A stretch of DNA of 64,000 nt. Origin: an uncultured Treponema sp. (lineage in GTDB: Bacteria; Spirochaetota; Spirochaetia; Treponematales; Treponemataceae). This document shows, piece after piece, positions 50,484 to 59,981 of this stretch. The notes below the pieces were generated by a model. That model saw only the letters and a program-made list of their open reading frames with translations. It made no database searches and was not told the DNA's origin. The number at the start of each line of letters is the position of its first letter. The stretch's first letter is position 1. A program made the position numbers and the translations under genes. The stretch is from NCBI GenBank assembly GCA_947167345.1, contig CAMVHR010000010.1, positions 1-64,000 of the forward strand, read 5' to 3'.

Positions 50484-51824
50484 ATGAACATTTCAATTAT
50501 AGGTACAGGATATGTAGGCCTTGTGTCTGGCACATGTTTTTCTGAAATGGGAAACCATGTCTGGTGTATTGATATCGATCAGAAAAAGATTGATAACCTT
50601 AAAAATGGAAAGATTCCGATTTATGAGCCGGGCCTTGAAGAAATGGTTTTGCGTAACCACAAAGATGGCCGCTTAGACTTTACGACTGACTATGCGGAAG
50701 CAATTCCTTCTTCTGATATCTGCTTTATTGCTGTAGGCACCCCACCGGGAGAAGACGGCTCTGCTGACACCCGTTATGTCTTAGCCGCTGCAGAAAGCAT
50801 TGCCAAGCACATGTGCGGCTACACTATCGTTGTAGATAAATCAACGGTGCCGGTTGGCACTTCAGAAAAGGTTCGCGCTGCCATTCAGAAGGTGCTGGAT
50901 AGCCGTACTGACAGCCAGGGGCTGGAATTTGATGTTGTTTCTAACCCAGAGTTCTTAAAGGAAGGCGTGGCTGTAAATGACTTTATGAGGCCTGACCGTG
51001 TCGTTATCGGCTGTGACAACGCCCGCTCAGAAGCTATTATGAAGCAGCTTTATGAACAGTTTACATTGAATGAGCATCCTATTATCTGCACCGACATTAA
51101 GTCTGCTGAAATTACCAAATACGCTGCAAATGCTATGCTTGCCACCCGTATCAGCTTTATGAATGAAATTGCAAGGCTCTGCGACAAGGTTGGCGGTGAT
51201 GTTCGTGCCGTAAGACAAGGCATAGGAACGGATTCCAGAATCGGCATGAGCTTTTTGCATGCTTCATGCGGTTACGGCGGTTCCTGCTTTCCTAAGGATG
51301 TTAAGGAGCTGGTTTCTGTGGGAAAAAGAAACGGCATCCAGATGCGCATTGCTACAGCGGTAGAAGACGTTAATAACGACCAGAAGTATGTTATTCCAAA
51401 CCGCATCGTAGAAAAATATGGTGAAGACCTTAAGGGTAAGACTTTTGCCCTTTGGGGACTTGCCTTTAAGCCTGAGACTGACGACATGCGTGAAGCTCCT
51501 GCAATCACTGTTGTAACCGAGCTTACAAAACGGGGAGCTAAGATTAAGGCTTATGACCCCCAGGCTTATGAAATGGCCAAGCACTACCTGGCAGATATCC
51601 CATCCGATGCTATCAGCTATGAGCCTGATATGTGGTCTGCTCTTAACGGCGCTGACGCCCTTATTCTGGTTACCGAATGGAAGCAGTTCCGCTCACCTGA
51701 TTTTAGTAAGGTAAAGGCTTTACTTAAAGCGCCTGTTATTTATGATGGAAGAAACCAGTACGATCCAAAAGCCATGAAAAGAGAAGGCATTGAACTTCAC
51801 TGTATTGGCCGCGGTTTAGTCTAA
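50484..51824 (+). CDS. ugd: UDP-glucose 6-dehydrogenase
   Basis: 446 aa; AGGGG before the ATG. NAD-binding ISIIGTGYVGLVSGTCFSEMGNHVWCIDID, then STVPVGTSEKVR, NPEFLKEGVAVNDFMRPDRVVIG, ITKYAANAMLATRISFMNEIA and catalytic Cys in SCGYGGSCFPKDVKELV. It oxidises UDP-glucose to UDP-glucuronate, the precursor used by the next gene. Cytoplasmic. It opens the co-directional polysaccharide block and follows the palindrome array. Confidence 0.96.
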   Translation: MNISIIGTGYVGLVSGTCFSEMGNHVWCIDIDQKKIDNLKNGKIPIYEPGLEEMVLRNHKDGRLDFTTDYAEAIPSSDICFIAVGTPPGEDGSADTRYVLAAAESIAKHMCGYTIVVDKSTVPVGTSEKVRAAIQKVLDSRTDSQGLEFDVVSNPEFLKEGVAVNDFMRPDRVVIGCDNARSEAIMKQLYEQFTLNEHPIICTDIKSAEITKYAANAMLATRISFMNEIARLCDKVGGDVRAVRQGIGTDSRIGMSFLHASCGYGGSCFPKDVKELVSVGKRNGIQMRIATAVEDVNNDQKYVIPNRIVEKYGEDLKGKTFALWGLAFKPETDDMREAPAITVVTELTKRGAKIKAYDPQAYEMAKHYLADIPSDAISYEPDMWSALNGADALILVTEWKQFRSPDFSKVKALLKAPVIYDGRNQYDPKAMKREGIELHCIGRGLV

Positions 51825-51838
51825 TAAGGTAAAAGAAG

Positions 51839-52777
51839 ATGAATAAGAAGACTGTTTTAGTTACCGGTGGTGCAGGCTTTGTCGGTTCCCATCTGTGCCG
51901 TGCCTTGCTTAAAAGAGGAAACCATGTTATCTGCATGGATAACTTTTTTACCGGCAGAATGCAGAATATAGAGGAGTTAAAGTCAAATCCGGACTTTGAC
52001 CTCATGATTCATGACGTAACCCTTCCGTACAGTTTTTACGTTGATGAGATTTTTAACCTGGCCTGTCCGGCCTCTCCGCCATTTTATCAGCGTGACCCTA
52101 TTGCAACATACAAAACCAGCATCTTTGGTGCATTGAATGCACTGGAACTGGCTGACAAATGGAATGCAAAGGTATTCCAGGCAAGTACTAGCGAAGTATA
52201 TGGTGACGCTATTGTGCATCCCCAGCCAGAGACTTATTGGGGTAATGTAAATCCGCATGGAATAAGAAGCTGCTATGATGAGGGAAAGCGTGGGGCGGAG
52301 ACTTTGTTCTTTGACTACCACAGACAGCACGGAACAAGGATTAAGATTGTCCGCATTTTTAACACTTATGGTCCTGCCATGAACCCGGAAGACGGAAGGG
52401 TAGTGTCTAACTTTATAATGCAGGCCCTGCGCGGTGAAGATATCACCATCTACGGTGACGGAAAGCAGACCAGAAGTTTTCAGTATGTGGACGACCTGAT
52501 CCGGGGCTTTTTGTGCCTGATGGACAGCGACGATGACATTACCGGCCCTGTCAATATGGGTAACCCGGGAGAGTTTACTATGCTTGAGTTTGCAGAAAAG
52601 GTCTTGCAGCAGACGGGCAGTAAGTCTAAGCTTGTTTATAAACCCCTCCCTGGAGACGATCCAAAGCAGAGAAAACCTGATATAAGTCTTGCAGGCAATC
52701 TTTTTGGATGGAAGCCGGAGATTCCTTTAGACGAAGGCTTAAAGAGAACGATTGAGTATTTTAAGGGGACACTGTAA
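51839..52777 (+). CDS. UDP-glucuronate decarboxylase (UDP-xylose synthase)-type SDR
   Basis: 312 aa. [39 protein letters not shown] is the Rossmann start. [34 protein letters not shown] is diagnostic for the UXS group. The catalytic triad shows in [11 protein letters not shown] and the YDEGKR motif (Tyr, Lys), and [19 protein letters not shown] follows. It makes UDP-xylose from UDP-glucuronate and so follows Ugd directly in the pathway; 14-bp gap between the genes. The polysaccharide therefore probably contains glucuronate and/or xylose. Confidence 0.92.
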   Translation: MNKKTVLVTGGAGFVGSHLCRALLKRGNHVICMDNFFTGRMQNIEELKSNPDFDLMIHDVTLPYSFYVDEIFNLACPASPPFYQRDPIATYKTSIFGALNALELADKWNAKVFQASTSEVYGDAIVHPQPETYWGNVNPHGIRSCYDEGKRGAETLFFDYHRQHGTRIKIVRIFNTYGPAMNPEDGRVVSNFIMQALRGEDITIYGDGKQTRSFQYVDDLIRGFLCLMDSDDDITGPVNMGNPGEFTMLEFAEKVLQQTGSKSKLVYKPLPGDDPKQRKPDISLAGNLFGWKPEIPLDEGLKRTIEYFKGTL

Positions 52778-52789
52778 AAAGTAAAGTTT

Positions 52790-53728
52790 ATGAAAAAGAT
52801 ATCTACCATAGTTCCTGTTTATAATGAAGAAAAAAATGTTCTTTTAATGCACCAAGCTTTAAAAGACGTTGCATCAAAGCTTCCCCAATATGACTGGGAG
52901 TTTATTTATATTAATGACGGCAGCGTGGATTCTTCCTGGGCTAACTTACAAAAAATCGCTGATGATGATAAGCGGGTAGTGGCCCTGGACTTTAGCAGGA
53001 ACTTTGGTAAAGAAATAGCATTAACAGCAGGGGTGCAGAACTGCACAGGAGACGCTGCAATCTTTTTGGATTCAGACCTGCAGCACCCGCCGGCCCTTAT
53101 ACCAGACTTTGTTAAAAAGTGGGAAGAAGGGGCAGAGGTTGTAGCAAGTATCCGAAAGTCAACTGAAAAAAAATCCTTTATAAAAAATGCAGGCTCTCAT
53201 TTGTTTTATGCCATGATAAAAAAAATGGGTGGTATGCGGATTACTGAGAATGCAACTGACTTTAAACTTATAGATAAAAAAGTAATAAATGAGCTTTGTA
53301 AATTTACAGAGCACAAACGTTTATTCCGTGGACTTATTGAATGGATGGGCTTTAAGACTGAATATATTGAGTTTGTGGCTCCTGAAAGAATAAACGGGGT
53401 GGCAAGCTATTCTTTTAGGAAGCTTCTGTCGCTTGCCATTAACAGTGTTTCTAGTTTTTCTTTGTATCCTTTAAAGCTTTTTGCTTATTTTGGTGTTCTT
53501 TTGACTATGGGCTCTTTCTTGCTTTTGCTCTTTATGCTATTTCAGCGTTATTTTGGAGATGCTGGAATGTTTAGTTCTATAAGCTATGTTATTGTGTCTA
53601 ATACTCTTGTTTTAGGCATTATGCTTATGAGTCAGGGCTTTTTGGCCTTGTATGTTGGGCAGATACACAATGAAGTGCTTAACAGGCCTTTGTATGTGGT
53701 TAGAGAACGAATTGGTGAAAAAAAATAA
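52790..53728 (+). CDS. GtrB/DPM1-like GT2 glycosyltransferase
   Basis: 312 aa. GT2 domain: STIVPVYNEEKNVLLMHQAL, YINDGSVDSSW, RNFGKEIALTAGVQNCTGDAAIFLDSDLQHPP (DxD-like) and VASIRKSTEKKSFIKNAGSHLFY. Two C-terminal membrane helices (SLYPLKLFAYFGVLLTMGSFLLLLFMLF and VIVSNTLVLGIMLMSQGFLALYVGQIH) are typical of enzymes that load a sugar onto undecaprenyl phosphate. Ends one base before the ATPase start. Confidence 0.9.
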   Translation: MKKISTIVPVYNEEKNVLLMHQALKDVASKLPQYDWEFIYINDGSVDSSWANLQKIADDDKRVVALDFSRNFGKEIALTAGVQNCTGDAAIFLDSDLQHPPALIPDFVKKWEEGAEVVASIRKSTEKKSFIKNAGSHLFYAMIKKMGGMRITENATDFKLIDKKVINELCKFTEHKRLFRGLIEWMGFKTEYIEFVAPERINGVASYSFRKLLSLAINSVSSFSLYPLKLFAYFGVLLTMGSFLLLLFMLFQRYFGDAGMFSSISYVIVSNTLVLGIMLMSQGFLALYVGQIHNEVLNRPLYVVRERIGEKK

Positions 53729-53729
53729 A

Positions 53730-54845
53730 ATGTTAGTAGAATCATTATATATAGAAAATTTTGGGCCTCTAAAAAAAATAAAACTTGAAAATATAACACC
53801 ACTTACGGTTTTTGTAGGAGAGTCTGGAAGTGGAAAAAGTACTATAATGAAAGTTTTGGTACTGTTCAGATATTTATATAAAAAAGTAGTAATACGATCT
53901 TATTTAAGAAATTCTGGAATCTCTAAATCTCATTTTAGAATTCAGTTTAATTATTTTATAAAAAATAATGGTTTTGAAGGTTATATTTCTGATCAGACTT
54001 CAATTATATACAAACGTGGAAGATATTCCATCGAATATAAAAACGGGAAATTAAAACTTAATATTACAGTCTCAAATGAAGATTTATCTTTAGATAAAAT
54101 GAGTTTTATTTCTGATAAGCGAAATATTATTCCAGATATTTTAGAAAAAACTGTTTCAGTATCAGATAAGGATATGTATTTAAATGAGACTTGGCATGAT
54201 TTTCAAGATGCTACTTTGAATTTTACTTCAATGGAAATTCCTTACTTGGGAGTAGTTTTAAATAAAAAGAAGACCCAGAATGGAGTAAAATTTGTTGTAA
54301 AAAATAATAATCTTAGAGCTGAAAGTTATGAAATTGCATTTACGGATTCCTCATCAGGTACACAGAATGTTGCACCGCTTGTTAGTATTTTAGATTATTT
54401 TACGAATCATTATGATTTAATTGCTTCATTTAATAGGGCTATATTAGCTAATCTTTCTGATTCAGATATGTTAAGTAAATTCCGTCCAGAACTTGATATT
54501 GGAAAGATAAAATATAAAAATCTTTATTTTCATATAGAAGAACCAGAATTAAGTTTGTATCCATCTACACAAACAGAATTAATGTCTCAAATTGTGCAGC
54601 TATGTTTTGAAAATAACAATAAAACATTTAATACATATTGTATGATGACAACTCATAGCCCTTATGTTGTAAATTATTTAAATCTGCTTATTAAGCAGAA
54701 AAGGTTGAAATTTGATGATTTATCTGTTTATGAAGTTTTGGCAGGAAATTTAAAATCTCTTAAAAATGAAAAACTTAAAGTAATAGATACAACATTACTA
54801 TCTGAACCAATCTCTAGAATCTATGAAGAATATAACAGAGTTTAA
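53730..54845 (+). CDS. Second ABC-type ATPase of an ATPase-partner pair
   Basis: 371 aa from ATG 53730 (MLVESLYIENFGPLKKIKL), one base after the GtrB-like stop; the track start is inside the previous gene. Walker A is GESGSGKST (30-38), signature-like FTDSSSGTQNVAPL, Walker B YFHIEEPELSLYPSTQTE and H-loop MMTTHSPYVVNYL. No coiled coil and no TOPRIM domain are seen. It has the same layout as the ATPase at 3927-5171, with very different sequence outside motifs. Base composition is far more AT-rich than the upstream sugar genes, suggesting recent arrival. It is followed 2 bp later by its small partner. Defence is the likeliest role, but unproven. Confidence 0.8.
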   Translation: MLVESLYIENFGPLKKIKLENITPLTVFVGESGSGKSTIMKVLVLFRYLYKKVVIRSYLRNSGISKSHFRIQFNYFIKNNGFEGYISDQTSIIYKRGRYSIEYKNGKLKLNITVSNEDLSLDKMSFISDKRNIIPDILEKTVSVSDKDMYLNETWHDFQDATLNFTSMEIPYLGVVLNKKKTQNGVKFVVKNNNLRAESYEIAFTDSSSGTQNVAPLVSILDYFTNHYDLIASFNRAILANLSDSDMLSKFRPELDIGKIKYKNLYFHIEEPELSLYPSTQTELMSQIVQLCFENNNKTFNTYCMMTTHSPYVVNYLNLLIKQKRLKFDDLSVYEVLAGNLKSLKNEKLKVIDTTLLSEPISRIYEEYNRV

Positions 54846-54847
54846 AA

Positions 54848-55483
54848 ATGTCTTTAGAAGCATTATTAGTAACAGACTTAGTTAAATATTTTGATTCTCA
54901 GAATTATAAAAGTTTTAAAGGAATAAAAGCTCCGACTGAATATACAAACAAAAAAGCATTTGGTTTAATGGATAAAGAAGACCCATTTATTGTAGAGGAA
55001 GCAAATGGCAGTGTAACGTATAAAAACGATTTGCAGAAAAATATTTGTATAACTAATTATGAAGAGTTTATTAATTCCTTGCCTAAGAGTTTACAAATTG
55101 GTAAAAAACGATGCGATTTCCTTGTATACCAAGATGATAACAATTCTTTTTTTATTCTAAATGAATTGTCACAGAGCAGAAATATAGATGCAAAAGAGTC
55201 TGATGCATTATATCAATTACAAAATACATTAGAAAATTTATGTAGTGTTGATACAATAAAAAGTATAATTAATTCATGTAGACAGCGGTTATGTGTTTTT
55301 TCAAATAAAGTAAAACCTGTAGAGGCCCCGCTTGGAATGACAGCAGGTTTTAATATGACGTATTCCACAGTAATGCTTGATGCTATAACTTTTGAATTTG
55401 ATGGTATTAATATTCATGGCTTTGAATATTATCGTGCAAACTGTATTGACATTGGCGAATCGATTAAATTAAAGAATTGCTAA
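54848..55483 (+). CDS. Small partner of the second ATPase, degenerate PD-(D/E)XK-like
   Basis: 211 aa. KKRCDFLVYQDDNNSFFILNELSQS resembles the nuclease core of the first pair's small protein: Asp90, then Glu106-Leu-Ser108. The Lys of ExK is Ser here, so the site is either inactive or uses a migrated Lys. The N-terminus VTDLVKYFDSQNYKSFKGIKAP and the C-terminal 80 residues (LGMTAGFNMTYSTVMLDAITF) are not recognised. No signal peptide. It lies 2 bp behind the ATPase, in the same AT-rich segment. An effector or toxin role is inferred from the two-gene layout. Confidence 0.55.
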   Translation: MSLEALLVTDLVKYFDSQNYKSFKGIKAPTEYTNKKAFGLMDKEDPFIVEEANGSVTYKNDLQKNICITNYEEFINSLPKSLQIGKKRCDFLVYQDDNNSFFILNELSQSRNIDAKESDALYQLQNTLENLCSVDTIKSIINSCRQRLCVFSNKVKPVEAPLGMTAGFNMTYSTVMLDAITFEFDGINIHGFEYYRANCIDIGESIKLKNC

Positions 55484-55499
55484 AAGAATTTGTTTTACT

Positions 55500-56507
55500 A
55501 TGCAAAAAGTATCTGTAATTATTCCCATATACAACGCTAGGGAATATCAACTAAAAAGAAGTATAAACTCTGTTTTAAATCAAAGCTTCAAAGATATTGA
55601 GTTGCTTCTTATAAATGACAAAAGTAGCTTGTCTGAAACTTTGTCTTTTTTAGAAAAGGTCGGGTCTTTAGATGAACGCATCAAGCTTTATAACAACGAA
55701 ATAAACATGGGAATCTCACGTTCCAGAAATAAAGGTATTGAATTAGCTAGTGGACACTACCTTTGTTTTCTAGACCAGGATGATTATTACCGCTCTAATT
55801 ATATAGAAAAACTAGTAGCCGCTCTTGAAAGGGAAGATGCAGAACTAGCAATGTGCGGTTTTGATTCAATAGATGATAAGGAAAAGCTTATTAATACTTA
55901 TCCCAGCATGAGTGTAGATTCTTTGTGGCACCCCTGGTCCAGCTGCACCATCTGGAACAAGCTATATAAAAGACAGTTTTTATTAGATAATAATATAAAA
56001 TTTCCTGAAGGCTGCATGTCAGAAGACGTTATCTTTAACATGCAGTGCAACATGGAAGCAAAAGCCATGGCTATTTTGACAGATCGATTATATGTAAATG
56101 TGCAGGAAAAAACGTCTACTTCAAGATCGAAAAACTTTAAAGCCCTGAGATTGGAGCAAATGCCCCTTTTACAGCTTAGAGAAATTGTGGCTAAATACAG
56201 TCCTTGTAATAAATATCTGCATGCTTATGTCTGCAATGAGGTTGCTGTTCTTACCACTGTTTTAAGTCTTGGAAATAAGACTAAAGATCTTAAAGAAGTT
56301 ATTCAATATCTTGGAAATACGGTAAGGACAGCCTGCAAAGGGAACAGCCTGAAAAATATTATTGAATATAATAATTATTATAATGACAGGCTGCTAATGA
56401 AAATATTAAATATCTGTGTACATATTTCCTATAAGATGCATATTGAAAAGCCTGTCTTTATTATTGTGCATTGGCTTGGAAAAGTTATGTACGGACACGT
56501 TTCGTGA
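55500..56507 (+). CDS. GT2 glycosyltransferase
   Basis: 335 aa. VSVIIPIYNAREYQLKRSINSVLNQSFKDIELLLINDKSS, GISRSRNKGIELASGHYLCFLDQDDYYRSNYIEKLV (DxDD) and WSSCTIWNKLYKRQFLLDNNIKF with EGCMSEDVIFNMQ form a standard GT2 GT-A fold. It adds a sugar to the growing polysaccharide in the cytoplasm. No membrane anchor. Ten base pairs before the next glycosyltransferase. Confidence 0.9.
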   Translation: MQKVSVIIPIYNAREYQLKRSINSVLNQSFKDIELLLINDKSSLSETLSFLEKVGSLDERIKLYNNEINMGISRSRNKGIELASGHYLCFLDQDDYYRSNYIEKLVAALEREDAELAMCGFDSIDDKEKLINTYPSMSVDSLWHPWSSCTIWNKLYKRQFLLDNNIKFPEGCMSEDVIFNMQCNMEAKAMAILTDRLYVNVQEKTSTSRSKNFKALRLEQMPLLQLREIVAKYSPCNKYLHAYVCNEVAVLTTVLSLGNKTKDLKEVIQYLGNTVRTACKGNSLKNIIEYNNYYNDRLLMKILNICVHISYKMHIEKPVFIIVHWLGKVMYGHVS

Positions 56508-56516
56508 GTTAAAAAT

Positions 56517-57725
56517 ATGAATGATAAATCTATTTTGTGGATATCTGCTGCAGTTCCTTATGACAAGGTGCCCCATGCAGGCGGAAAAATACATAATTAT
56601 TACATAAAGTTCTTAAAAGCTCATTCAGACTGCAAGCTAAAGCTTTTGTCATTTTATTGGGCAAAAGAAAAAGAAAAAATAGATTTGGATTCTTATGGCA
56701 TTGACTATGACCTTATAGAAAGAAAGATATGGCACCTACCGGATTTACTGATTAATGCAGAAAGTATATTAAATCCCTGGAACCGCTATGCAGGCATAAA
56801 TCAGAACTATATTGTCATGCAGCTTAGAAAAAAGCTTTCTGAATATAAAAAGCAGAATACTTATCCTGATATTGTTTTGCTGCAATGGACAGAAATGGTT
56901 GTCCTTATCGATGTTGTAAAACAGTATTTCCCAAATGCCAAATATATTGCAATTGAAGAAGAAGTTAAATTCCTTGGGTATGAGAGGAAGGCAAATGATT
57001 CCAAAGGACTTTTAAGAAGTCTTTTTAACCAGGTTCGATATAATAAACTTAAGGCAATTGAACTTAAAGCCTGTGCTACATGCGATAGGGTTATTTTGAA
57101 TAATCCAAAAGATAAAGATCTTCTTTTGCGCTGTGGTTTAAATGAAAATATATTAATGGAATGGCAGCCTTATTTTGATTCTTTTATAGATAATCCTTAC
57201 CTAGGCCATAAAAAATACATCATTTTTTATGGCGCTATGGGAAGACATGAAAATGAAGAAGCTGCCCTCTGGCTTATTCATAAGGTTCTCCCTCTTATAA
57301 AGGACCCTGAATGTGAGATTCTTATTATCGGCTCTTCGCCAACGGCTGAACTCAAGACAGAGGAAAGCAGACGGGTACATATATTGGGCTTTGTTGATGA
57401 TATAGGCTCCTATTTTAAAGAGGGATTATGTTTTGCGGCTCCCCTTCATAAAGGTGCTGGCATTAAGATAAAGATTTTGGAGTCTATGTCTTCTGGTATT
57501 CCGGTTCTTACAACAGATATTGGTATAGAAGGAATACCTGCTGAAAATGGAAAAGAGTATTTTCATTGCGATAGTGCTCAGGAATATGCAACAGTTATAG
57601 ACAAGCTCGTAACTGATGAAGAACTAAGAAAGTCAATTTCGGTTAACGCAAAAAGATTTATAAGAGACCGCTTTGATTTACAAAAAAGTGGAGAGCGTTT
57701 TTTGGAGACTTTGCATAATATATAA
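56517..57725 (+). CDS. GT4-type glycosyltransferase
   Basis: 402 aa with GT-B layout. The N-terminal half has HAGGKIHNYYIKFLKAH and IVLLQWTEMVVLIDVVKQYFPNAKYIAIEEE. The C-terminal half has YIIFYGAMGRHENEEAALWLIHKVLPLIKDPECEILIIGSSP, VHILGFVDDIGSYFKEGLCFAAPLHKGAGIKIKILESMSSGIPVLTTDIGIEGI (the E...E-like nucleotide-binding segment). Retaining transferase of unknown sugar. A 160-bp AT-rich gap without a gene follows it. Confidence 0.88.
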   Translation: MNDKSILWISAAVPYDKVPHAGGKIHNYYIKFLKAHSDCKLKLLSFYWAKEKEKIDLDSYGIDYDLIERKIWHLPDLLINAESILNPWNRYAGINQNYIVMQLRKKLSEYKKQNTYPDIVLLQWTEMVVLIDVVKQYFPNAKYIAIEEEVKFLGYERKANDSKGLLRSLFNQVRYNKLKAIELKACATCDRVILNNPKDKDLLLRCGLNENILMEWQPYFDSFIDNPYLGHKKYIIFYGAMGRHENEEAALWLIHKVLPLIKDPECEILIIGSSPTAELKTEESRRVHILGFVDDIGSYFKEGLCFAAPLHKGAGIKIKILESMSSGIPVLTTDIGIEGIPAENGKEYFHCDSAQEYATVIDKLVTDEELRKSISVNAKRFIRDRFDLQKSGERFLETLHNI

Positions 57726-57886
57726 TTTGTATCTGTGGGAATAAAATGGATGAAATGTTAAAAGCTAATAAAAAAATATCTTTATCAAGATAATATGTAT
57801 TGATTTCACTGGTGACTTTTTGGTAATTACATAATAAGGCGAGTATTAGTATTTACTAAAAGAGAAAAAGGTAGATTGAAAAGAAA

Positions 57887-58429
57887 ATGTTTAGATTCCT
57901 TGTCCAAGTATATGGCGACCTTAGATGGTTATGGCTTAACGGTATTGTAAATAAAATTCCCTTTTGGCCTATTAGATGGCTTTTTTATGCAATTTGCGGA
58001 TTAAAAATGGGAAAGTATTGTAGAATAGGTTTAAGAACCACTATTGTGTATCCAAAAGGTATAACACTAGGAAAAGGGGTAATCATTAACGAAGATTGCT
58101 ATATTGATGGAAGAGGGGGGCTAACCATAGGAGATTCAACTTCAATTTCTATATATACTAAGATAATTACTGCCAGCCACAGTAAATCTTCAGGAACTTT
58201 TGCATACCATTCCAATAAGACTGAGATTGGAGCAAATGTGTGGATTGGAACAGCTGCAATCATACTTGATAATTCAATTATTGAAGATGAATGTGTAATC
58301 AGCGCGGGGTCTGTATTTAAAGGAAAAGCAGAAAAAGGAATGATTTATCAGGGAAATCCTGCTGTAATTTGTGGAGAAAGAAAATTGCAGAAAAAATATG
58401 AATTAAAAAGAAATAGTTTTATTGTTTGA
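57887..58429 (+). CDS. Hexapeptide-repeat acyltransferase
   Basis: 180 aa. A left-handed beta-helix is encoded by MGKYCRIGLRTTIVYPKGITLGKGVIINEDCYIDGRGGLTIGDSTSISIYTKI, with catalytic-type His in ITASHSK. IGANVWIGTAAIILDNSIIEDECVISAGSVF and QGNPAVICGERK complete the WcaF/maltose-acetyltransferase-like fold. It probably O-acetylates a sugar of the polysaccharide. Confidence 0.88.
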   Translation: MFRFLVQVYGDLRWLWLNGIVNKIPFWPIRWLFYAICGLKMGKYCRIGLRTTIVYPKGITLGKGVIINEDCYIDGRGGLTIGDSTSISIYTKIITASHSKSSGTFAYHSNKTEIGANVWIGTAAIILDNSIIEDECVISAGSVFKGKAEKGMIYQGNPAVICGERKLQKKYELKRNSFIV

Positions 58430-58470
58430 TTCTTTGTAAAAGAAATTTTTAAATGTTATATGGGGTAGTT

Positions 58471-59352
58471 ATGAAAATAAAAAATATAGTTAGATTTTTT
58501 AGGAATGAGTTTATCAAGAAAAAAGCATATTATGAAATAACTAGTAAGAATTTTAGAAAAACTCATCCTGAGTTCACAAAAGAAATTGAGTTCATAAAAA
58601 AAAGAAAAAAACTTGAACTTTTTCCCTATAGTTTCATAAACAAATATGGTAAAGATAATTATCCAATGTACAAAGAAGATGGTTCCGAGATTCCTTATTT
58701 TATATATAAAGGGAAAAAATTATTTTTTTCTGATGAAAATATAGGGGTTGATTCTGATTTTGTAAAATGGAAGTACTCATGTTTAATGAGTGAACAAGAT
58801 GATGAAAGTCCTCATAAGTATTTTACAAATAATTTTTATGTTGAAAAGAATGACTTATTTATAGATGTTGGTTGTGCAGAGGGAAAAGAAGCGTTAGAGA
58901 TTTTAGATGATGCTTCAAAAGTATATTTATTTGAGTGTGATACAAATTGGAATGAGTCCTTGAAAAGAACCTTTGATGCCGACATAAAATCAGGCAAAGT
59001 TATAATTATAAACAAATATGTATCAGATTCAGAAAAAGATGGCTGTGTAAAACTAGATGATGTTGTTGAATCTGATAAAAATTTATTTATAAAAATGGAT
59101 GTTGAAGGGGCTGAATACGAAGTTATAAAGAGCGCAGAAAAATTAATCAAAAATGCGAAATCTGTAAAATTGGTTGCAACTTGTTATCACAATAAAGATG
59201 ATGCCGATAAAATTGTGGGTCTTCTTGAAGAAATGGGATTTACATGGGAATTTTCTGATGGGTATATGCTGTATTTTTATGGAGATACATCAAATTTTAT
59301 ATATCCGTATTTCCGACATGGGGTTATAAGAGCCCAGAAAAGTATACAATAA
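58471..59352 (+). CDS. FkbM-family methyltransferase
   Basis: 293 aa from ATG 58471 with GGGG upstream; ATG 58453 is an alternative. SAM site DLFIDVGCAEGKEALEILDDASKVYLFECDTNW, then VVESDKNLFIKMDVEGAEYEVIKSAEKLIKN, the typical FkbM core. It methylates a hydroxyl, probably on a sugar residue. Strongly AT-rich and Lys-rich. The stop is immediately followed by the next start. Confidence 0.85.
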   Translation: MKIKNIVRFFRNEFIKKKAYYEITSKNFRKTHPEFTKEIEFIKKRKKLELFPYSFINKYGKDNYPMYKEDGSEIPYFIYKGKKLFFSDENIGVDSDFVKWKYSCLMSEQDDESPHKYFTNNFYVEKNDLFIDVGCAEGKEALEILDDASKVYLFECDTNWNESLKRTFDADIKSGKVIIINKYVSDSEKDGCVKLDDVVESDKNLFIKMDVEGAEYEVIKSAEKLIKNAKSVKLVATCYHNKDDADKIVGLLEEMGFTWEFSDGYMLYFYGDTSNFIYPYFRHGVIRAQKSIQ

Positions 59353-59980
59353 ATGAATTATTATAATAAAATAAAACTTTTTATGAAATTGCCCTTTGAT
59401 AATAAAATAATATCACTTCTACAATTTCTATATCCAATTTGTTATAAAAGAAAATTCGGAAAAATTGGCAGGGGATCATATATAAAAAGACCATTAAGTA
59501 TTATTAATCCAAAAAAAAATATTTATAGGAAAAAATGTATTTATTGGTAATGCTGTAAGAATTGACTGTTTGGAAAAATGGAATGATAAAGATTATTCCC
59601 CTATCTTAACTATTGGCGATAATGTTTCTATAGGGCAAAATTGTACATTATCATGTGCTGATAATGTAACAATCGGTAATGATGTTGTTATATCATTTGG
59701 TTGCTTAATTACTGACAATGAGCATTCAGATTTACCTGTAAATACGCATTTGTTTAGTAAAGAGATTGAAGTTTTACCAACAAAAATTGGTAATTTTACA
59801 TATGTGGGTTGTTATTCAATAATCTTAAAAGGTGTAAAAATAGGTATAAACTGTATTATTGGTGCGAATTCATTAGTAAAAACGGATGTTCCAGATTTTA
59901 CAATGGTTGCAGGAATACCTGCCAAAGTTATAAAAAAATATAATAAAAAGCTAAATATTTGGGAAAGAGTTAATAAATAA
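59353..59980 (+). pseudogene. Hexapeptide acetyltransferase split by frameshift at an A9 run
   Basis: ORF 59353-59550 (65 aa, MNYYNKIKLFMKLPFDNKIISLLQFLYP) ends in a wrong frame shortly after LSIINPKK. Removing one A from the run of nine at 59511-59519 restores IFIGKNVFIGNAVRIDCLEKWND and joins the 59570-59980 ORF, giving about 208 aa. The second part has the beta-helix IGDNVSIGQNCTLSCADNVTIGNDVVISFGCLITD, catalytic His in TDNEHSD, and GANSLVKTDVPDFTMVAGIPAKVIKKY, a WbbJ-like O-acetyltransferase. As read, the full protein is off. Homopolymer slippage could switch it on, or transcriptional slippage could give some product. A sequencing error in the run is also possible. Confidence 0.85.
59511..59519 (+). 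repeat. A9 homopolymer at the frameshift
   Basis: Nine A residues (CCAAAAAAAAAT) sit exactly where the frame of the acetyltransferase is lost. A8 would restore the frame. Runs of this length are slippage-prone in replication and transcription. Confidence 0.85.
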
Positions 59981-59981
59981 A

